This document shows, in pieces, positions 1 to 11,022 of a stretch of 64,000 bases of DNA; position 1 is the stretch's first letter; each line of letters begins with the position of its first letter. A program made the translations under genes and the position numbers. The stretch lies in the NCBI RefSeq assembly GCF_026914185.1, contig NC_070561.1:2976001-3040000 (forward strand). Direction: 5' to 3'. The stretch is from Puccinia triticina. Its lineage: Eukaryota; Basidiomycota; Pucciniomycetes; Pucciniales; Pucciniaceae. The notes below the pieces were generated by a model. That model saw only the letters and a list, made by a program, of their open reading frames with translations, did not search any database and was not told where the DNA came from.

Positions 1-797
1 CCTTGAACATAGCCCACAAGATTGCAGCGCCAGGCACATTGATTGGTCTTCCCCGCTTGGTAAACTTCCGGTTTGTGCACAAAAGCCACCTTGCCAAAAG
101 CCCGGAGTCAATCCAAGAGTGTTTTCTTGTCAAACATAATCTCAATGGGTGTTTTATTGCCAGTTAGTGAGTTGATTAACCAATTGTGAGTAAAGTAACC
201 CCACAGGTAAGCAAATCCCCAAAATTTGGTGGGCAACCCCGAGGCCACCAGTGCCGTGCCAGCCATCTCACCAACCGTCTGGTGGAGCCTCTCAGCCGCC
301 CTGTTCTGTTGGGGTTTGTAAGGCATTGAATGTTGGTGTTCAATTCATTTTTCTTGCAGCCATGCTAGAAAAGCTTTTGACGTGAATTCACCGCCCCCGT
401 CCGTTCAAAATTGTTTGATTTTCTTCCCAGTAAGTTGCTTCATCAGTTCAATGTACCTTTTAAAATTTAAGCACACTTCACTTTTAGCCTTCAGCAAAAA
501 ACCTTTGGAGTAGGTGCTGGCAAGATTGCGGAAGACAACCAGATACTTCACTCCATTGAAGCCCTCAATAAATGGTCCCAGCACGTCCAAAACAATGATG
601 TCCATTGGTTGCAGTTTTGAATCTTCAGAGAGTTGTGAGCTTTGGTTGCGCTTACTCTTTCTCACTAAGCAGTCTTCACAAGCAAAGTCTTTGTTTGTTA
701 ACTTATCTGGAAAGCCAGGCACACTCCCTGGCGCGCACTTTACAAAATACAAAAACTGTGATGCTATTCTTTGACAAAGCTCATCCAATGCTGGTTT
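1..797 (-). pseudogene. Ty1/copia retrotransposon integrase fragment (decayed)
   Basis: Minus-strand coding remnant of a Ty1/copia pol. In reading order it shows a gag-pre-integrase zinc-type segment (CEDC...RK), the integrase core start (DVLGPF), the catalytic-region motif TDGGGEF, the motif YKPQQN-AAER, and a C-terminal LRAFG...VHKP block that runs off the window start. All blocks are in one frame but that frame holds three TGA stops, at 405-407, 345-347 and 108-110, so it cannot make integrase. Upstream (about 798) the frame closes with TAA and no gag or protease is seen. Integrase would insert retrotransposon cDNA into the genome. What is seen is motif order and stops; family assignment rests on the motifs. 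No LTR is visible inside the window. Confidence 0.85.
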
Positions 798-918
798 TTA
801 GAGATCAGCCACAATACAGTTGGCCAAACTTAACTAAGTCCCTACTCCGTTGCGGGCCGTGCAGCGTTTGGCTGGCCGCGAAGCGACCCCGACCGGAGGG
901 AGGGACTTATATATTAGC

Positions 919-1067
919 GGGATTCAAAGTAGACCCGCGCATGCCACTTGCAAGGCAAGGCAAGCCAGCGTTCAACTCAAATGTTGAATGTCGGCTTGCA
1001 GTCTCCCCGCAAAACTGGGTTATGCAAAGTGACCTGCATGCACGCGCGGGTCTACTTTGAAACCCCC
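919..1067. repeat. Short inverted-repeat element (MITE-like)
   Basis: About 150 bp bounded by inverted arms TTCAAAGTAGACCCGCG (from 924) and its complement (ending about 1062). The arms extend a few bases into GGG/CCC. A single diverged copy of the same arm sits at 37088-37108. No clear target-site duplication and no ORF; superfamily unknown. Confidence 0.55.
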
Positions 1068-1734
1068 TATTAAAACCCCTTTCTTGCGTGAGAAAATTCC
1101 ACGGTTTGGCTGGGAGCGGCCTTGTTTCCATTGCCACACCTTCAATACCTCCAAGTTTCTTTCTAGGTTCTAGCACCTAATAGATCTACATAACCTTGAT
1201 TTTTCTATATTTTTTTTACTGCAAAATCTTGTTTGCATCCATGGAAATTTTTTTATTGAAATTCAAGATTTTCAACTTTGGTACTCGAGGCCCATATGAC
1301 AAGGATTGAGCGCAATCACCCTACAAAGATATTTAGGGACCTTGGTAATGAAACTACCAAGAAGTGTTTTGTTAATTATTCTTAGTCATCATTATCATGT
1401 GATGTTGTTAATTACAATCCTTCCGCTTAATTAAATGGAAGGATTTACTTGAATTTCTTGTTTTCCGTTTTCAAAAATCAAGGAGGGGGAAAACAACAAT
1501 AAAAAAAATACTGAAAAATCACAAGCATGGTAAACATTGAAAAAAACAAGAGAAAAAAAAATTATGATGAGTAACATGGAAGGGAGGAAAGGAAGTATCA
1601 AAAGTGACCTCAATATCACACTCGGCTCACGCGAGCTTTGTGTTTTAGTGTATAAGCCTCTCTGGTGAGACTGGGCTGCCGCCCATCTGGTGAGACTGGG
1701 CTGCCACCCAGACCCGCTCACCACGAGTGGCTTA
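1068..1734. other. AT-rich intergenic DNA with a 25-bp tandem duplication
   Basis: No gene seen. A 25-bp unit (TCTGGTGAGACTGGGCTGCC plus five bases) occurs twice head to tail at 1661-1685 and 1686-1710, just before the Harbinger insertion. TTA at 1732-1734 is the left target-site duplication. Confidence 0.6.
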
Positions 1735-1917
1735 GGCCCTGTTTGGCAGCGTAATTATTACGCAATAAATAATTGCGACATATGCCATTACAACGCTTGG
1801 TGTTTGGCACAATCGTAATATATCGATATATATGTGAATCACCCAGCCAATCATTACGCTGCCCTCAATACACGCTGCCCTCACTATACGCTGCCCTCAA
1901 CACGCTGCACTTCAACG

Positions 1918-3142
1918 ATGGAGGAAGAATCCTTTCTCGGCCCAAATCTTCTCACTCAACAAACACTACCCCAAACTTCAAGGACGTCCAGTCAGCCAGG
2001 AACCAATACCCGTGGGCGAGCAAAGTCCCAAGGAAGAGGTCGAGGACAACGATCAACCGGACCCATCTGATCACGTGCAACCGAATCCGTGGATCTAGAC
2101 AGCAATACATATGCGACCACGACTTCTGCTGGTGTGACCCGCAAGAAGCTCCTCTGGACGGGTCCAATGGAGCTCATGATTCTCGATCTTTATGTCGAGG
2201 AGGTCCACAAAGGGAAGCAATTGGACTCCGGTTTTCAAAGTACATCTCATCGGTTTGTTGCACAAGAGCTGAGGAAGAATTTCCCCGAGATTGGAAACTT
2301 GCTGGATTACAAAAAGGTAAAATCCAAGCTCAGCCAGTCCTTCAAAAAGGACTATGACACATTCTTGGCGTGTAAAGATGCAAGCGGCTTCGGTTGGGAT
2401 GAAACAAACTGTGAAGTGATAGCCTCAGATGATGTCTGGGAGAGGTTTTTGGAGGTGTGTCTGTATTTTTTTTTTTTGCTGGTCCCAATGACCAAGAAAT
2501 GAGGTTGACCATTTTTAAAAGTCGCACCCACACGCACGGAAGTTTCAAGGCACCCCCTTTCCTGAATATCGCAAGCTGGAAATCATCTTCGGCTCTTTGG
2601 CGGCGACGGGAGACGCTTCTTGCTCAATCGGTGATTGTGTTGCTCAACTGCAGGCCCGAGCAGCAGGCATCCTTCCTTCCCCCGATCCATCTCTGACCGC
2701 CAATACAACCCTGACCACCGATGACTCGCCTAATCCCTCACCAAATCTCGGCGAACCCACCAATCAACCAAATCTTGGCGAACCCACCAATCAACACTTA
2801 GCAAGTCCGTCGGCATACCTTACTTGCTCTCATAGAAAGAAAGACCCAGTAGCTGTGGCAATTGAGGGTCTTGTTTCCTATATGGAATCATCCCAACAAC
2901 AAGCCGATCGTCTTGAAGAGCGAAGAGCCTCTAACTCTCAAGCACACCAGGCACCGACCAAGACCAATCTTCAACGGGCAATCGATCTGTATCAGGAGGA
3001 GCATGAACAGGAGGCCAGCCAGGAAGAGTTGTTACAAGCATTCAAAATATTTCGGGACAAACAAAGCGCCCAGATTTTCATCAGTATTCAATCAAAGGAG
3101 CTCCGCTCGAAATGGCTCGACAACATGATTGAAGCACTCTGA
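1918..3142 (+). pseudogene. Harbinger Myb/SANT-like DNA-binding protein
   Basis: Accessory gene of the Harbinger element; in this superfamily the Myb-like partner binds element ends and helps bring the transposase to DNA in the nucleus. Exon 1 runs 1918-2454, a phase-0 intron lies at 2455-2521, and exon 2 runs 2522-3142. The Myb/SANT-like domain begins about 2128 (KKLLWTGPMELM) and continues through the LDYKKVKSKLSQ helix and the GFGWDE motif; exon 2 supplies the RKFQGTPFPEY...LEIIFG block that normally ends the domain. A short LGEPTNQ repeat and a glutamine-rich, charged C-terminal tail follow. A TGA at 2068-2070 interrupts the frame before the domain, so either the gene is broken or translation starts downstream. 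Start choice at 1918 is the first ATG in frame. Confidence 0.82.
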
Positions 3143-3435
3143 AACTTTATTATTTTTATTTGCTAGCTTTATCGTGTTACCTTTCAGCTTTCTCTTTTAT
3201 CTGCCACCCCAGTTGTTTCCATTGAGCCCTGAAATGCTTAGAAGCCTTCATGACACCATAGTTCAACCGGAAAGATTTGCCTCTGGTACTGTGGCAAATC
3301 AATCACAATTGAGTATAGGCCAATCGGGCAAACCAGCAGTTGGAAGGCTCAAGGAAAGTAGCAAGGGGAGCAATAAGAAAACAGTGGATACAATTTGCTT
3401 GTTATCAAACAGGGAAAAAGGAATGGTGGCCCCCA

Positions 3436-4762
3436 TCAGCCAAATCGTGTCTCAAGTGTAGCTACATATTGTTCCCAGAGCGCTTGAGCTATGGAATCCC
3501 TCCAATTTTCACATTCTTCTCGGTCTCGGATTGCACTAAGTTCCTCGTCAGGAATCAGAGTTTCAGATTGTTGATTCCTCATTGCCAAATCTGATACCTC
3601 GAAGACCTCATCCAGCTCGCCATTTTGGAGGATGTTGATGTTATGTATGCAAGCACATGCCATCACGATGTCGTATTGCTGCTCCAGTCAATACTCGCTG
3701 GCGGTGGTGAGGATCTTGAATCGCTGCTTCAAGACCCCAAAACATCGCTCAATGATGTTTTGAAGGCTTGAATGGCGTAGATTAAACAGCTCTTCACGGT
3801 TTGCCGGCCTACACACACAATCATCAGCTATGTGTCAAGGCACATATAAAGGAGGACATATTGGCATACATACCTTTGATTTGCCATTCCTTGCTCTCGT
3901 AGATGGTATCGTGTCCCTCGGTATGGTACCAAAACTCCCCAATCCAGGCCATACCCCGCATCGGCAAGGTAGAAACTACCAGATGGTATTGTGAAGTCGT
4001 TTGATTGAGCATCGTCCAGTACACGTGAGTCATGAGCGGTTCCTTCCCATCCCACTCGCAAATATGTGATCTTCATGCTGAAGTCGCATACTCCTAGTAC
4101 ATTCTGGGAAAGAAATCCCTTTTGGTTTCAATGAGCAGCAGCTTGCAATGCTGGTACGGAAGCTGGAATGTGCACTCCATCTAGAGCGCCCAAGCATTGA
4201 TCAAAAAAAGGCGAGAACTTTGGATTTGATTTGATGTGACCGTGAGTCCGGTTCACCGGAGGACTGGTAACAAAATTTTTGGAAAGCATCACAAACAACT
4301 CCAAGATATGCCTAAAAACCCTACCATCCAAAGAAGCTCAACCAATGATTATGAAAATAAGCAACTCAGGGGAAATGTCACTTACCTAGAAATTGTTTCA
4401 CCAGAGTGTTGAAAGCGGTCCTGTGCTTGCCAATTGGTATTATTATGCCCAACGATGTATAAAAATATGGCTAGTTGCTCCTCAATCATCAACCGGTTTG
4501 AGATTGGCTTGACCTCAAGCTCCAATAACCGTTTGCTTATGAATAGGAAAGTCGACGCAGGGATTCGAAAGACTGAGACACATCGACATGGATTCCCTCC
4601 CAAAATTGCAGCTGTATAATTGGCGCTGGAAAACGGAAGATCGTTATACAGTAAGGCCTTTCGACGTAATCGATTCATCTTGGCCAGGATAATCACGAGG
4701 ATTGTGATGAGGATTGCTTCTTCTGAGTCTTCAATAATGTCGTGCTCATTGTCGTCGTCCAT
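3436..4762 (-). pseudogene. Harbinger DDE transposase (HARBI1/DDE_Tnp_4 type)
   Basis: Catalyses cut-and-paste movement of the Harbinger element. Three exons on minus: 4762-4386, 4320-3874, 3808-3436, joined by two 65-bp introns with GTAAG and GTATG donors; phases agree. Exon 1 is the helix-rich N-terminus. Exon 2 has GALDGVHI (first catalytic Asp) and GWEGTAHDSRVL...YLADAGY (second Asp). Exon 3 has the NLRHSSL...IERCFGVLK block with the catalytic Glu. All three acidic residues are present, but the frame is cut by TGA at 4128-4130 and at 3688-3690, so this copy should be inactive. It is tail to tail with the Myb-like gene inside the same element. Confidence 0.88.
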
Positions 4763-5088
4763 TGTAGAGTGTTGCTTGTGAATGGTGGGTTAGATCATTA
4801 CGCTGGTAGACAAACACCAGCGTAATGAAGGTGCAATAATTTTCGCAGTGTAATAATTGAGCATTTGCATACACTTTGCATAGATTATTACGCGCGTCAT
4901 ATACCGCTGCCAAACAGGGCCTTAGTTAAGCTCGACAGTTGGCTTACAATAACTAGCGCTGAATTATAGCATCATCAAGGAGGCCTGGGAGATGCAAGGC
5001 AAATGCTGGAAAACATGCGGGCGCGACAACTTTCTTATAGGGGGCTTTTGGCCATTAGGTACAAAATACATTCAAGTGGCGCAACTTC

Positions 5089-5881
5089 TCAGCGTTGATT
5101 TCCACCGGCATGGGTGGTCATGTCACCCCAGCCCCACTTCAGTCGGGGCTTTTCTCCAGGATGTTCATGAAGAACCGATAATTTGGGTTCTTCATTGCCG
5201 TGTTCATGCGGGTCGCCTTGGAAGTCGACAATGTAGGCTAAAGGGACCGAAATTAATCATTAAGCGTGACTCGCATTGGGAGCATGTATACGGAAAACAA
5301 CTCACCGCAGCCGCACTCTGAACATCTTCGGGGTCGGGAAGATGACACCTTCATGTACAAGGTGTCATGCGAGTCCACTGGGAAACCAGTACAGCCGACG
5401 ATACGACTTCGTTGCTAGGATTCAGCCGGGTGATTGGATCGATCATTTCAACAAATCAAACTTGAAGAGATATGATTGTTGGGGACGTACGAGTGAAAAA
5501 ACCTTGACTGGGTTGTCGAGGGTACCCATGTGATTGACGGCAAGAGGTTTGCGATCGAAAGGATCATGACCTTCCATGCGGGAAAGGATTTCGTATCGTT
5601 CGATCCCAGTAGATTGCTCCAGGTCGGTTGGGACAGTTCCGGCCTTAGCACCCGGTCCTTGGATTATTGGCGGACGAGTAACTGGAAGCGACGGGAATCG
5701 GGTGAGTGGAATTGGTATCTAAATCTCAATGAAGCGTGGAGGTTAATGACTTACCATGATGGTCATCGCCCCGTGCGACACGAGACACACTGAGGAATCT
5801 CGTGTTACTTCTGAAGGACACAGGGACGAGTTTTCTTTTGGCAATCGTGGCCGATTGACGGGTTACGGATGGAAGGAGCAT
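5089..5881 (-). CDS. COX4: Cytochrome c oxidase subunit IV (COX4; mammalian COX5B)
   Basis: Nuclear gene for a zinc-binding subunit of mitochondrial respiratory complex IV, on the matrix side of the inner membrane. Exons on minus: 5881-5755, 5681-5491, 5414-5306, 5237-5089; all GT-AG, phases agree, giving 191 residues. The first about 40 residues are rich in Arg/Ser with no acidic residues, a typical mitochondrial presequence. Then come the family motifs PPIIQGPGAK, ERYEILSRMEGHDPF and MGTLDNP. The zinc site is visible as IVGC-x7-H followed by CSEC (Cys, His, Cys, Cys). The C-terminal tail (about 50 residues, Gly/His/Trp-rich) is longer than in yeast. The Harbinger transposon sits 165 bp past the stop, where the 3' UTR or terminator is expected. 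Frame is open and looks functional. Confidence 0.93.
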
Positions 5882-6540
5882 ATTGAGTGATCTGAACGAG
5901 TTGATGATGTCTTCTCGGCTGATTGGCAGGGATCGGCTGGACGGCATACGGGGGTCGGGGAGCACCGAGCTGCGAAAGTTTCCGAGTGAAATCACGGACA
6001 TGGACAGTGACAGGTCTGTGACAGGCCAGGAGGGATTGTACTCCCAACACCCCTTCCATTGAAAGAGGCCAGCCAAGCAGTGTTTTTCCCTGAAAGTTAA
6101 ACCACATCTGCATTCTCTGGTGTTCCTCTTTAGAAGAAGTTTTCTGTTTCACTCTAGTACGACATCGGGCGCAAAGCCAATTGCAAGAAATTCCTCCCTT
6201 GGAAGTTGAGGGGCAAGAAAACAAAAACTTGATGCAAAATTGGCCTGAAAATATGTTTCTATTACGTCAATCAGTTCCAACTTGTTTGCAAGCAGATTCA
6301 AGGAATGAGTTAGGTTCAATCACCACAAATTTCTGGTTGAGGGAGACGGTATAGTCAGGGAATGGTTTGGCCAGATGGGTCCATACTGTGGGTGTGGTCC
6401 TCATGGGTGATAGGTCCTTATGGAAAACACATTGTTAATATTGAATTAGTATGATGTTTTTGTTACTTTGTCATCAACCAAAGCGGAAGCTTGACTGCTT
6501 GCAAGCTTAACAAAGCCTCCCAGTGAGGCAGCCCTGCAGG
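5882..6540. other. COX4 upstream region
   Basis: No gene supported. This should hold the COX4 promoter and 5' UTR on the minus strand. ORFs here lack recognisable motifs. Confidence 0.5.
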
Positions 6541-7049
6541 GTCTCTGTGTACCAAAGCACACTCCATTATAGGAGTGTGCCAAAGCACACTCTCAGCAGT
6601 GGGCCGCTACGCTGTGCTAGAAATCAGCTAACTGCCAATTACAGCGGCGCAGTGGCAACAGGATTTTCCAAACTCCCTGAATTGTGCAGCCCTAATTGAC
6701 TGATCACTCAGGGAGGCTTATAGTTCAATCCACGCAAGGCAAGCAGTTGAATGCTGCAAAACAGGCCATGTTAGCTGAACTGTCCTCAAAATGGAATTTT
6801 GGCTCTGCATCTGGTAATCAGGATGTCCTGACTCCCTGATGCAATGGTCCTGCTGGACCATTTTGATCAGGGAGGCTCCTGGAATATTCTCACCAGTTTA
6901 AGTGGTTCAATGCTGCGGAAAGGGCCGCGTAATCCGCTGTTAGCTCATTTTTTGGCGTAGCGTAGCGGCCCACTGTTGACACTCTGTTATAGGAGTGTGC
7001 CAAAGCACACTCTGATATAGGAGGGTGCCATAGCACACTCTGTTACAGG
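6541..7049. repeat. 28-bp tandem repeat array, left part, split by two insertions
   Basis: Units of 28 bp around ACTCTGTTATAGGAGTGTGC; each holds the perfect hairpin GAGTGTGC-CAAA-GCACACTC. Removing the MITE at 6594-6978 and the element at 7050-25297 (one copy of each target duplication deleted) rejoins a continuous run of about four units that ends near 25315. A further copy and a half lies at 26744-26790. Function unknown. Confidence 0.75.
6594..6978. mobile_element. MITE of the CAASGGTGGGC family, copy 1
   Basis: A 385-bp non-coding element. Ends are CAGCAGTGGGCCGCTACGC and, in inverse, CAACAGTGGGCCGCTACGC. Flanked by the 7-bp direct repeat ACACTCT (6587-6593 and 6979-6985), which is part of the 28-bp array it landed in. 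The eighth base differs on the two sides, which argues against an 8-bp hAT duplication. Confidence 0.82.
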
Positions 7050-7396
7050 TCAGGGTGTAAAAGGGTTGGGTTTGGGTTGAAAAATAGCGCCCAAACCCAA
7101 CCCAACGTGTAGCGCGGGTTGGGTTGGGTCAGGGTAGATTTTAAAATATGCTGCCCAAACCCAACCCAATGTCATACTTTTTTGGGTTGGGTTGGCTTGG
7201 GTCTTGGGTCGAACCAACCTATTAGAGCATCCACATTGGTCGCGGATTAAGGAGGGATTAGCGTAGCTAATCCTCCTTGGCAACCACATTGGGTCCGATT
7301 TAGTCGGACTAAACTCCTCCTTGGAGTACGATTTGGACTAAGGAGGAGTAACTTTACTCCTTGCTAATCCTGGGAGTAAGCCTCACATGCATGCGG

Positions 7397-9354
7397 TGTA
7401 AGACTCAAAAGTGGTAATGAAACCCTTTTGCTGAATGGTGAAGGGTATGTGTCAGCCTTAGAGTCATCACAGCTGACCTAAAAGCTGCCTGTTCTACCTT
7501 TGTTACATATAAATTACTTTATATCTTTTTCATCTTAAGAGATAACCTTGTTTTGACTTCATATTCTGTTTCCTCATGCAATTTTAACCCTAGTTACAAC
7601 TTATTAATTCATTGTAACTATACTCCTTCCCTGAGTTATTGAGTTGTGGCGCGCTTGCGCAGTTGTGACGTGTCAGCGCTACCAGGCGCGCCAAACCACA
7701 TGTACATATAAAAATTACATAAGCAAACTGTGAAAATTTTTGTAGTCAGGATCCCCCTTGCCTGAGGCGGATCTACAGACTTGAGCACACCAGAACCACC
7801 ACCCAGATAACTCCAGGATCACCACCAAAGAGCCTACTATACTCCCAGTATACCTACCGTCACAGGCGCCTAGGATATTGACAGTAAGTAACCTCTTTCA
7901 CTGAACCTTGTTTATCTCAAAGGTACAACTCTGTGTCTTGCTTGATCTGCTCTTTCTTCTGGTTTTGCCTCCTTCTTGATCACAGGGCTGTCCCTCCAAA
8001 TCTACAGGCCTTTGCCTCTATCTTGATCACAGGGCTGTCCCTTATTATCACTTGGCCTTTGCCTCAAATCTAGGTTACAGGGCTGTCCCTCAGGTTTCCC
8101 TTTAAGAACCTTGACTATCCAGAAGGAAGCTAAAAAATTGTGGCTGGATTAAACTTATCTAATCCAGATACCCTCCTGAGAGGAAGCTGTAGCACTTCTA
8201 GCACAGATTAGCAGCACTTTCAGAAGAGTAGCATTGCCAGTGGACGTGCATTCCCACTAGAATAACCTAGTACTTCTCTTTTTCCTTATCCTGCTTGGTT
8301 TCTCTCTCTCTTTCTCTTTTTCTCTTATAGTTGTAGTTTCTTTATCCCAAGAAATCCAACTATTGCCCCCCCATTTCTTGTGTCCTGTTGTCACTATAGA
8401 GACTCAGGCTCACAGTATGATGGAGTTGCAAGCTCTGCCCTTCTGTTATCAGTCAACCAGACCCACCAAGCTCAGCTTGGCAAGTTTTATTAAGTGATAG
8501 GTCTGGTCTGTTCCAGATGAAATCTGTTTGACTGGCAACGTGTAAGTGTTTTAATTACTTTGTTCTAAGGGTTGAATTGTTGTTATAAGGGTTTATTTAT
8601 TGTTATAAGGGTTTTAGGATTTGAGTGTGGATGAGTGTTGGGTGACTTGTGAGTTCTGGGTCAGGAACCGGGGAGCAGACCACTGGGGGTGGAAAGAGCT
8701 CCTTTTATAGACAAAAGTGGAGCCCCAAAGGGGCTTGTGGGTTAGGGTTTCAGCTAATCTAGACAGCAGGGTGAGGGATTTTAGCTGGTGGGAGTAGATA
8801 CAAATGATGTCATAACCCCTCAGGGGCGCATGAATGGTGTCAGAATATACAACAGAACATTCTAAACATGCCAGGGGTGCATACATGATTTCAGAATATA
8901 CAAAAGAACATTCTAACGCATGCATGAGGTGACGGTAGACTGCATGAGCTGTTGCACAGGGGGAATTAGTGTATACACAAAGTCTGAGGCTGCAGAAACA
9001 GTGTAAATGATGTCATACTATGTATATAAAGGAGTGTATGTAGTTAATATGCAATGAGTGTAGCCTCATGGGGAGATGTATGTTTGTATCCTGTGATGTG
9101 TATATGTATACTAATGTGCAACTTGGGTTGGGGCAGGTGACAGCTGGGTTACTGGGGCTGGCCGTGTGATAGGTGTCCATGAGATGTAACTTCCACACTA
9201 GAGGGGGTCCAGGGGTGCTTCCACTGGTGACTAGGGGTGAAATTGGTCGTAGAATCCATTTCTGGGGTCCATTCAATGGTATCTTGAGGCCTAGTATGAG
9301 CAATTATGTGGCATAGAAAAAACGTTTTATTTTTCCACTTTTCCGTCTACCACA
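7397..9354 (-). repeat. 3' LTR of the gag-only retrotransposon, with a solo LTR inside
   Basis: Matches 24088-25024 almost base for base once 7450-8419 is removed, except for an extra stretch of about 50 bp near 8850-8910 made of a duplicated TTCAGAATATACA segment. Net LTR length is about 990 bp. Confidence 0.88.
7450..8414. mobile_element. Solo LTR of a different retrotransposon
   Basis: A 965-bp insert that begins TGTCAGCCTTAGAGTC and ends GACTCAGGCTCACA (TG...CA), flanked by the 5-bp duplication GTATG (7445-7449 and 8415-8419). The second LTR at 24088 lacks it, which shows the empty site. A TATAAAAA box lies near 7706. Solo LTRs arise by recombination between the two LTRs of a full element. 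Confidence 0.88.
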
Positions 9355-9368
9355 TCCTCCCCCAACTT
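9355..9368 (-). other. Polypurine tract of the gag-only retrotransposon
   Basis: On minus, AAGTTGGGGGAGGA abuts the first base (TGTGGTAG) of the 3' LTR, the expected place for plus-strand DNA priming. It fixes the orientation of the element. A near-identical tract at 16829-16845 is not followed by a recognisable LTR. Confidence 0.75.
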
Positions 9369-10428
9369 ATTGTCTGTCCCCAGACAATTTTGACGTGAAA
9401 GTGATTTCTGTCAACTTTTGAACCTGTGACATGGTGAATTCACGTGGTGATTTGCAGGATCCTTGGAGAATTGGCCATTTCAACATCTTCTGGGCCACAT
9501 GGCTTGAGAGGCTGCACAGGGTGAAAATTGGCCAAAAAATTGATTTTTGTCATTTTGGGAGTTTTTCTTGACAATAACTTTTTGTCAGTTCTGGGAGTCA
9601 AAGTGCTGCGCGCAGTCCGCAGTTGCGCAGTGGTGCTGCTTGTGCTGCAATGGCGGCCGCAGCTGTTGCTCTAGCGCCTTAGGGTGCGCGCTATTGAAGC
9701 TGCGCGCCTTGGTGTACGAGTAGTGATCGGGGACTCGACCCGCTTTTGATGGTTGACTGATCGGGCTTTGGGCCCGGGTACTTTGTTGGTCGTACCCGCC
9801 GGGCGTCTGAAAGCCAGTCGGATATGCTTTTGTGTATCTTAATACCCATACCCATGATTGGTATGGGTATACACATCTATGTATATTGCTCCAACTCCAT
9901 AAGGAAGGGTACAACCACTCAACCTCTGCCAGCAACCATCTCAATACGTCTTCGCTGATCTTCCAACCTCTTCGGCTACGTCACCGGTGCCGCTGGCCAA
10001 CTCAATTTCCTCAGGTTGATTGCTTGAACCTTGGACCACTTTTGTCATATGGAGTGGGTTTTTCTCTTTTCTGTTCTGTTAGCGGTTCTTTGATTTGGAG
10101 CCTGCTTCTTCTTGGTTCCAAAGAAGGCGAAAAGAAAGAAGCCTCTGGAGTCTGTGTATACCAGATCCAACAGCTGACAACCTGATTTTGTTTTCAACAG
10201 CACTACCCGTACCACCGCTGCTGACAGCTTCGCTTACTGGACTCAATAGCCCACACCCTCAACAGTGAGTACATACATATTTGTTTCTTTTTGACCGGTG
10301 CTAAGATGGCGAGAATGACGACCGTCTGTTTGTCTCTTTTTTTCACCTAAATCTTCCAACAGTTTCCAATGCGCATCTCTGCTGCTGGTCAAACAAGTTC
10401 GAACGAGCGAGATATGCAGATGTGTGTA
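9369..10428. other. Retrotransposon interior, non-coding
   Basis: No gene supported. Contains an imperfect palindrome of ATACCCATACCCAT with ATGGGTAT near 9842-9870. The right edge is interrupted by the mariner element at TA 10427-10428. Confidence 0.5.
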
Positions 10429-10889
10429 CAGCAAGGCCAGGAAAGCTTGCGGGTCCGGCAGCCTGAAAATCGACCAAACAACTTTGTTGACTTCAGCCAC
10501 CGGACCTGTATGCCCTTCCAATCATTCCTCCTTCTTCCTACTCCTTCCCTCCCAATCCCCCCCCCCCCCTCCAGCGAAAATGCCCCCCCGACCCAATTCC
10601 CCCTCCCCGCCCGACCGGACCCACCTCCAATCCCCCCACCCTCAATCCAGCCAGCCCGCCAGCCAGCCACCCGCCGAACCAAAAAATAAAAACCGCTACC
10701 GGTGAGCAGCGAACCTCTCTGCCCCCCTCTCCACCCGTTCCCAGCTGACCTCCCATTAACAACTCTCTGCTTTGCTTCCTCTGCCCGCCGTCCACTTTGC
10801 CCGGCATCCAGACGCACCCAAGCGCTTCGACTGCACCGCCGACATTGGATTGCTGCAAAATCAATTGGAAAACCTGGTCTGTCCTGCCC

Positions 10890-10924
<35 letters not shown>

Positions 10925-11022
10925 TTCTCAGTGCGTCCCCGGCTGACCAAGTTTGCGTTTGCAATCAGACGATGCCAAACTCAAACCCCAGTAACTCTTG
11001 ATTCACCCTCACCCGCGGGACT

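Larger units (their letters stand above)
1735..4921. mobile_element. Complete PIF/Harbinger DNA transposon
   Basis: A 3187-bp element with both ends intact. Terminal inverted repeats are GGCCCTGTTTGGCAGCG at 1735-1751 and the complement at 4905-4921, flanked by a TTA duplication at 1732-1734 and 4922-4924, the 3-bp target expected of PIF/Harbinger. It carries the two genes usual for the superfamily, in convergent order: a Myb/SANT-like protein on plus and a DDE transposase on minus. Both frames contain stop codons, so the copy is probably immobile unless helped in trans. It lies 165 bp beyond the COX4 stop codon. Confidence 0.93.

Noticed and set aside
5726..6224. Separate minus-strand genes upstream of COX4
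   Set aside because: One of these frames holds COX4 exon 1; the rest has no motif and fits a 5' UTR and promoter.
6541..7049. 28-bp repeats as a CRISPR array
   Set aside because: Units are head to tail with no spacers, and the DNA is eukaryotic.
10389..10964. Gly- and Pro-rich ORFs on both strands
   Set aside because: They lie in the C/G runs of the mariner inverted repeat and recur in mirror form at 15534-16022.
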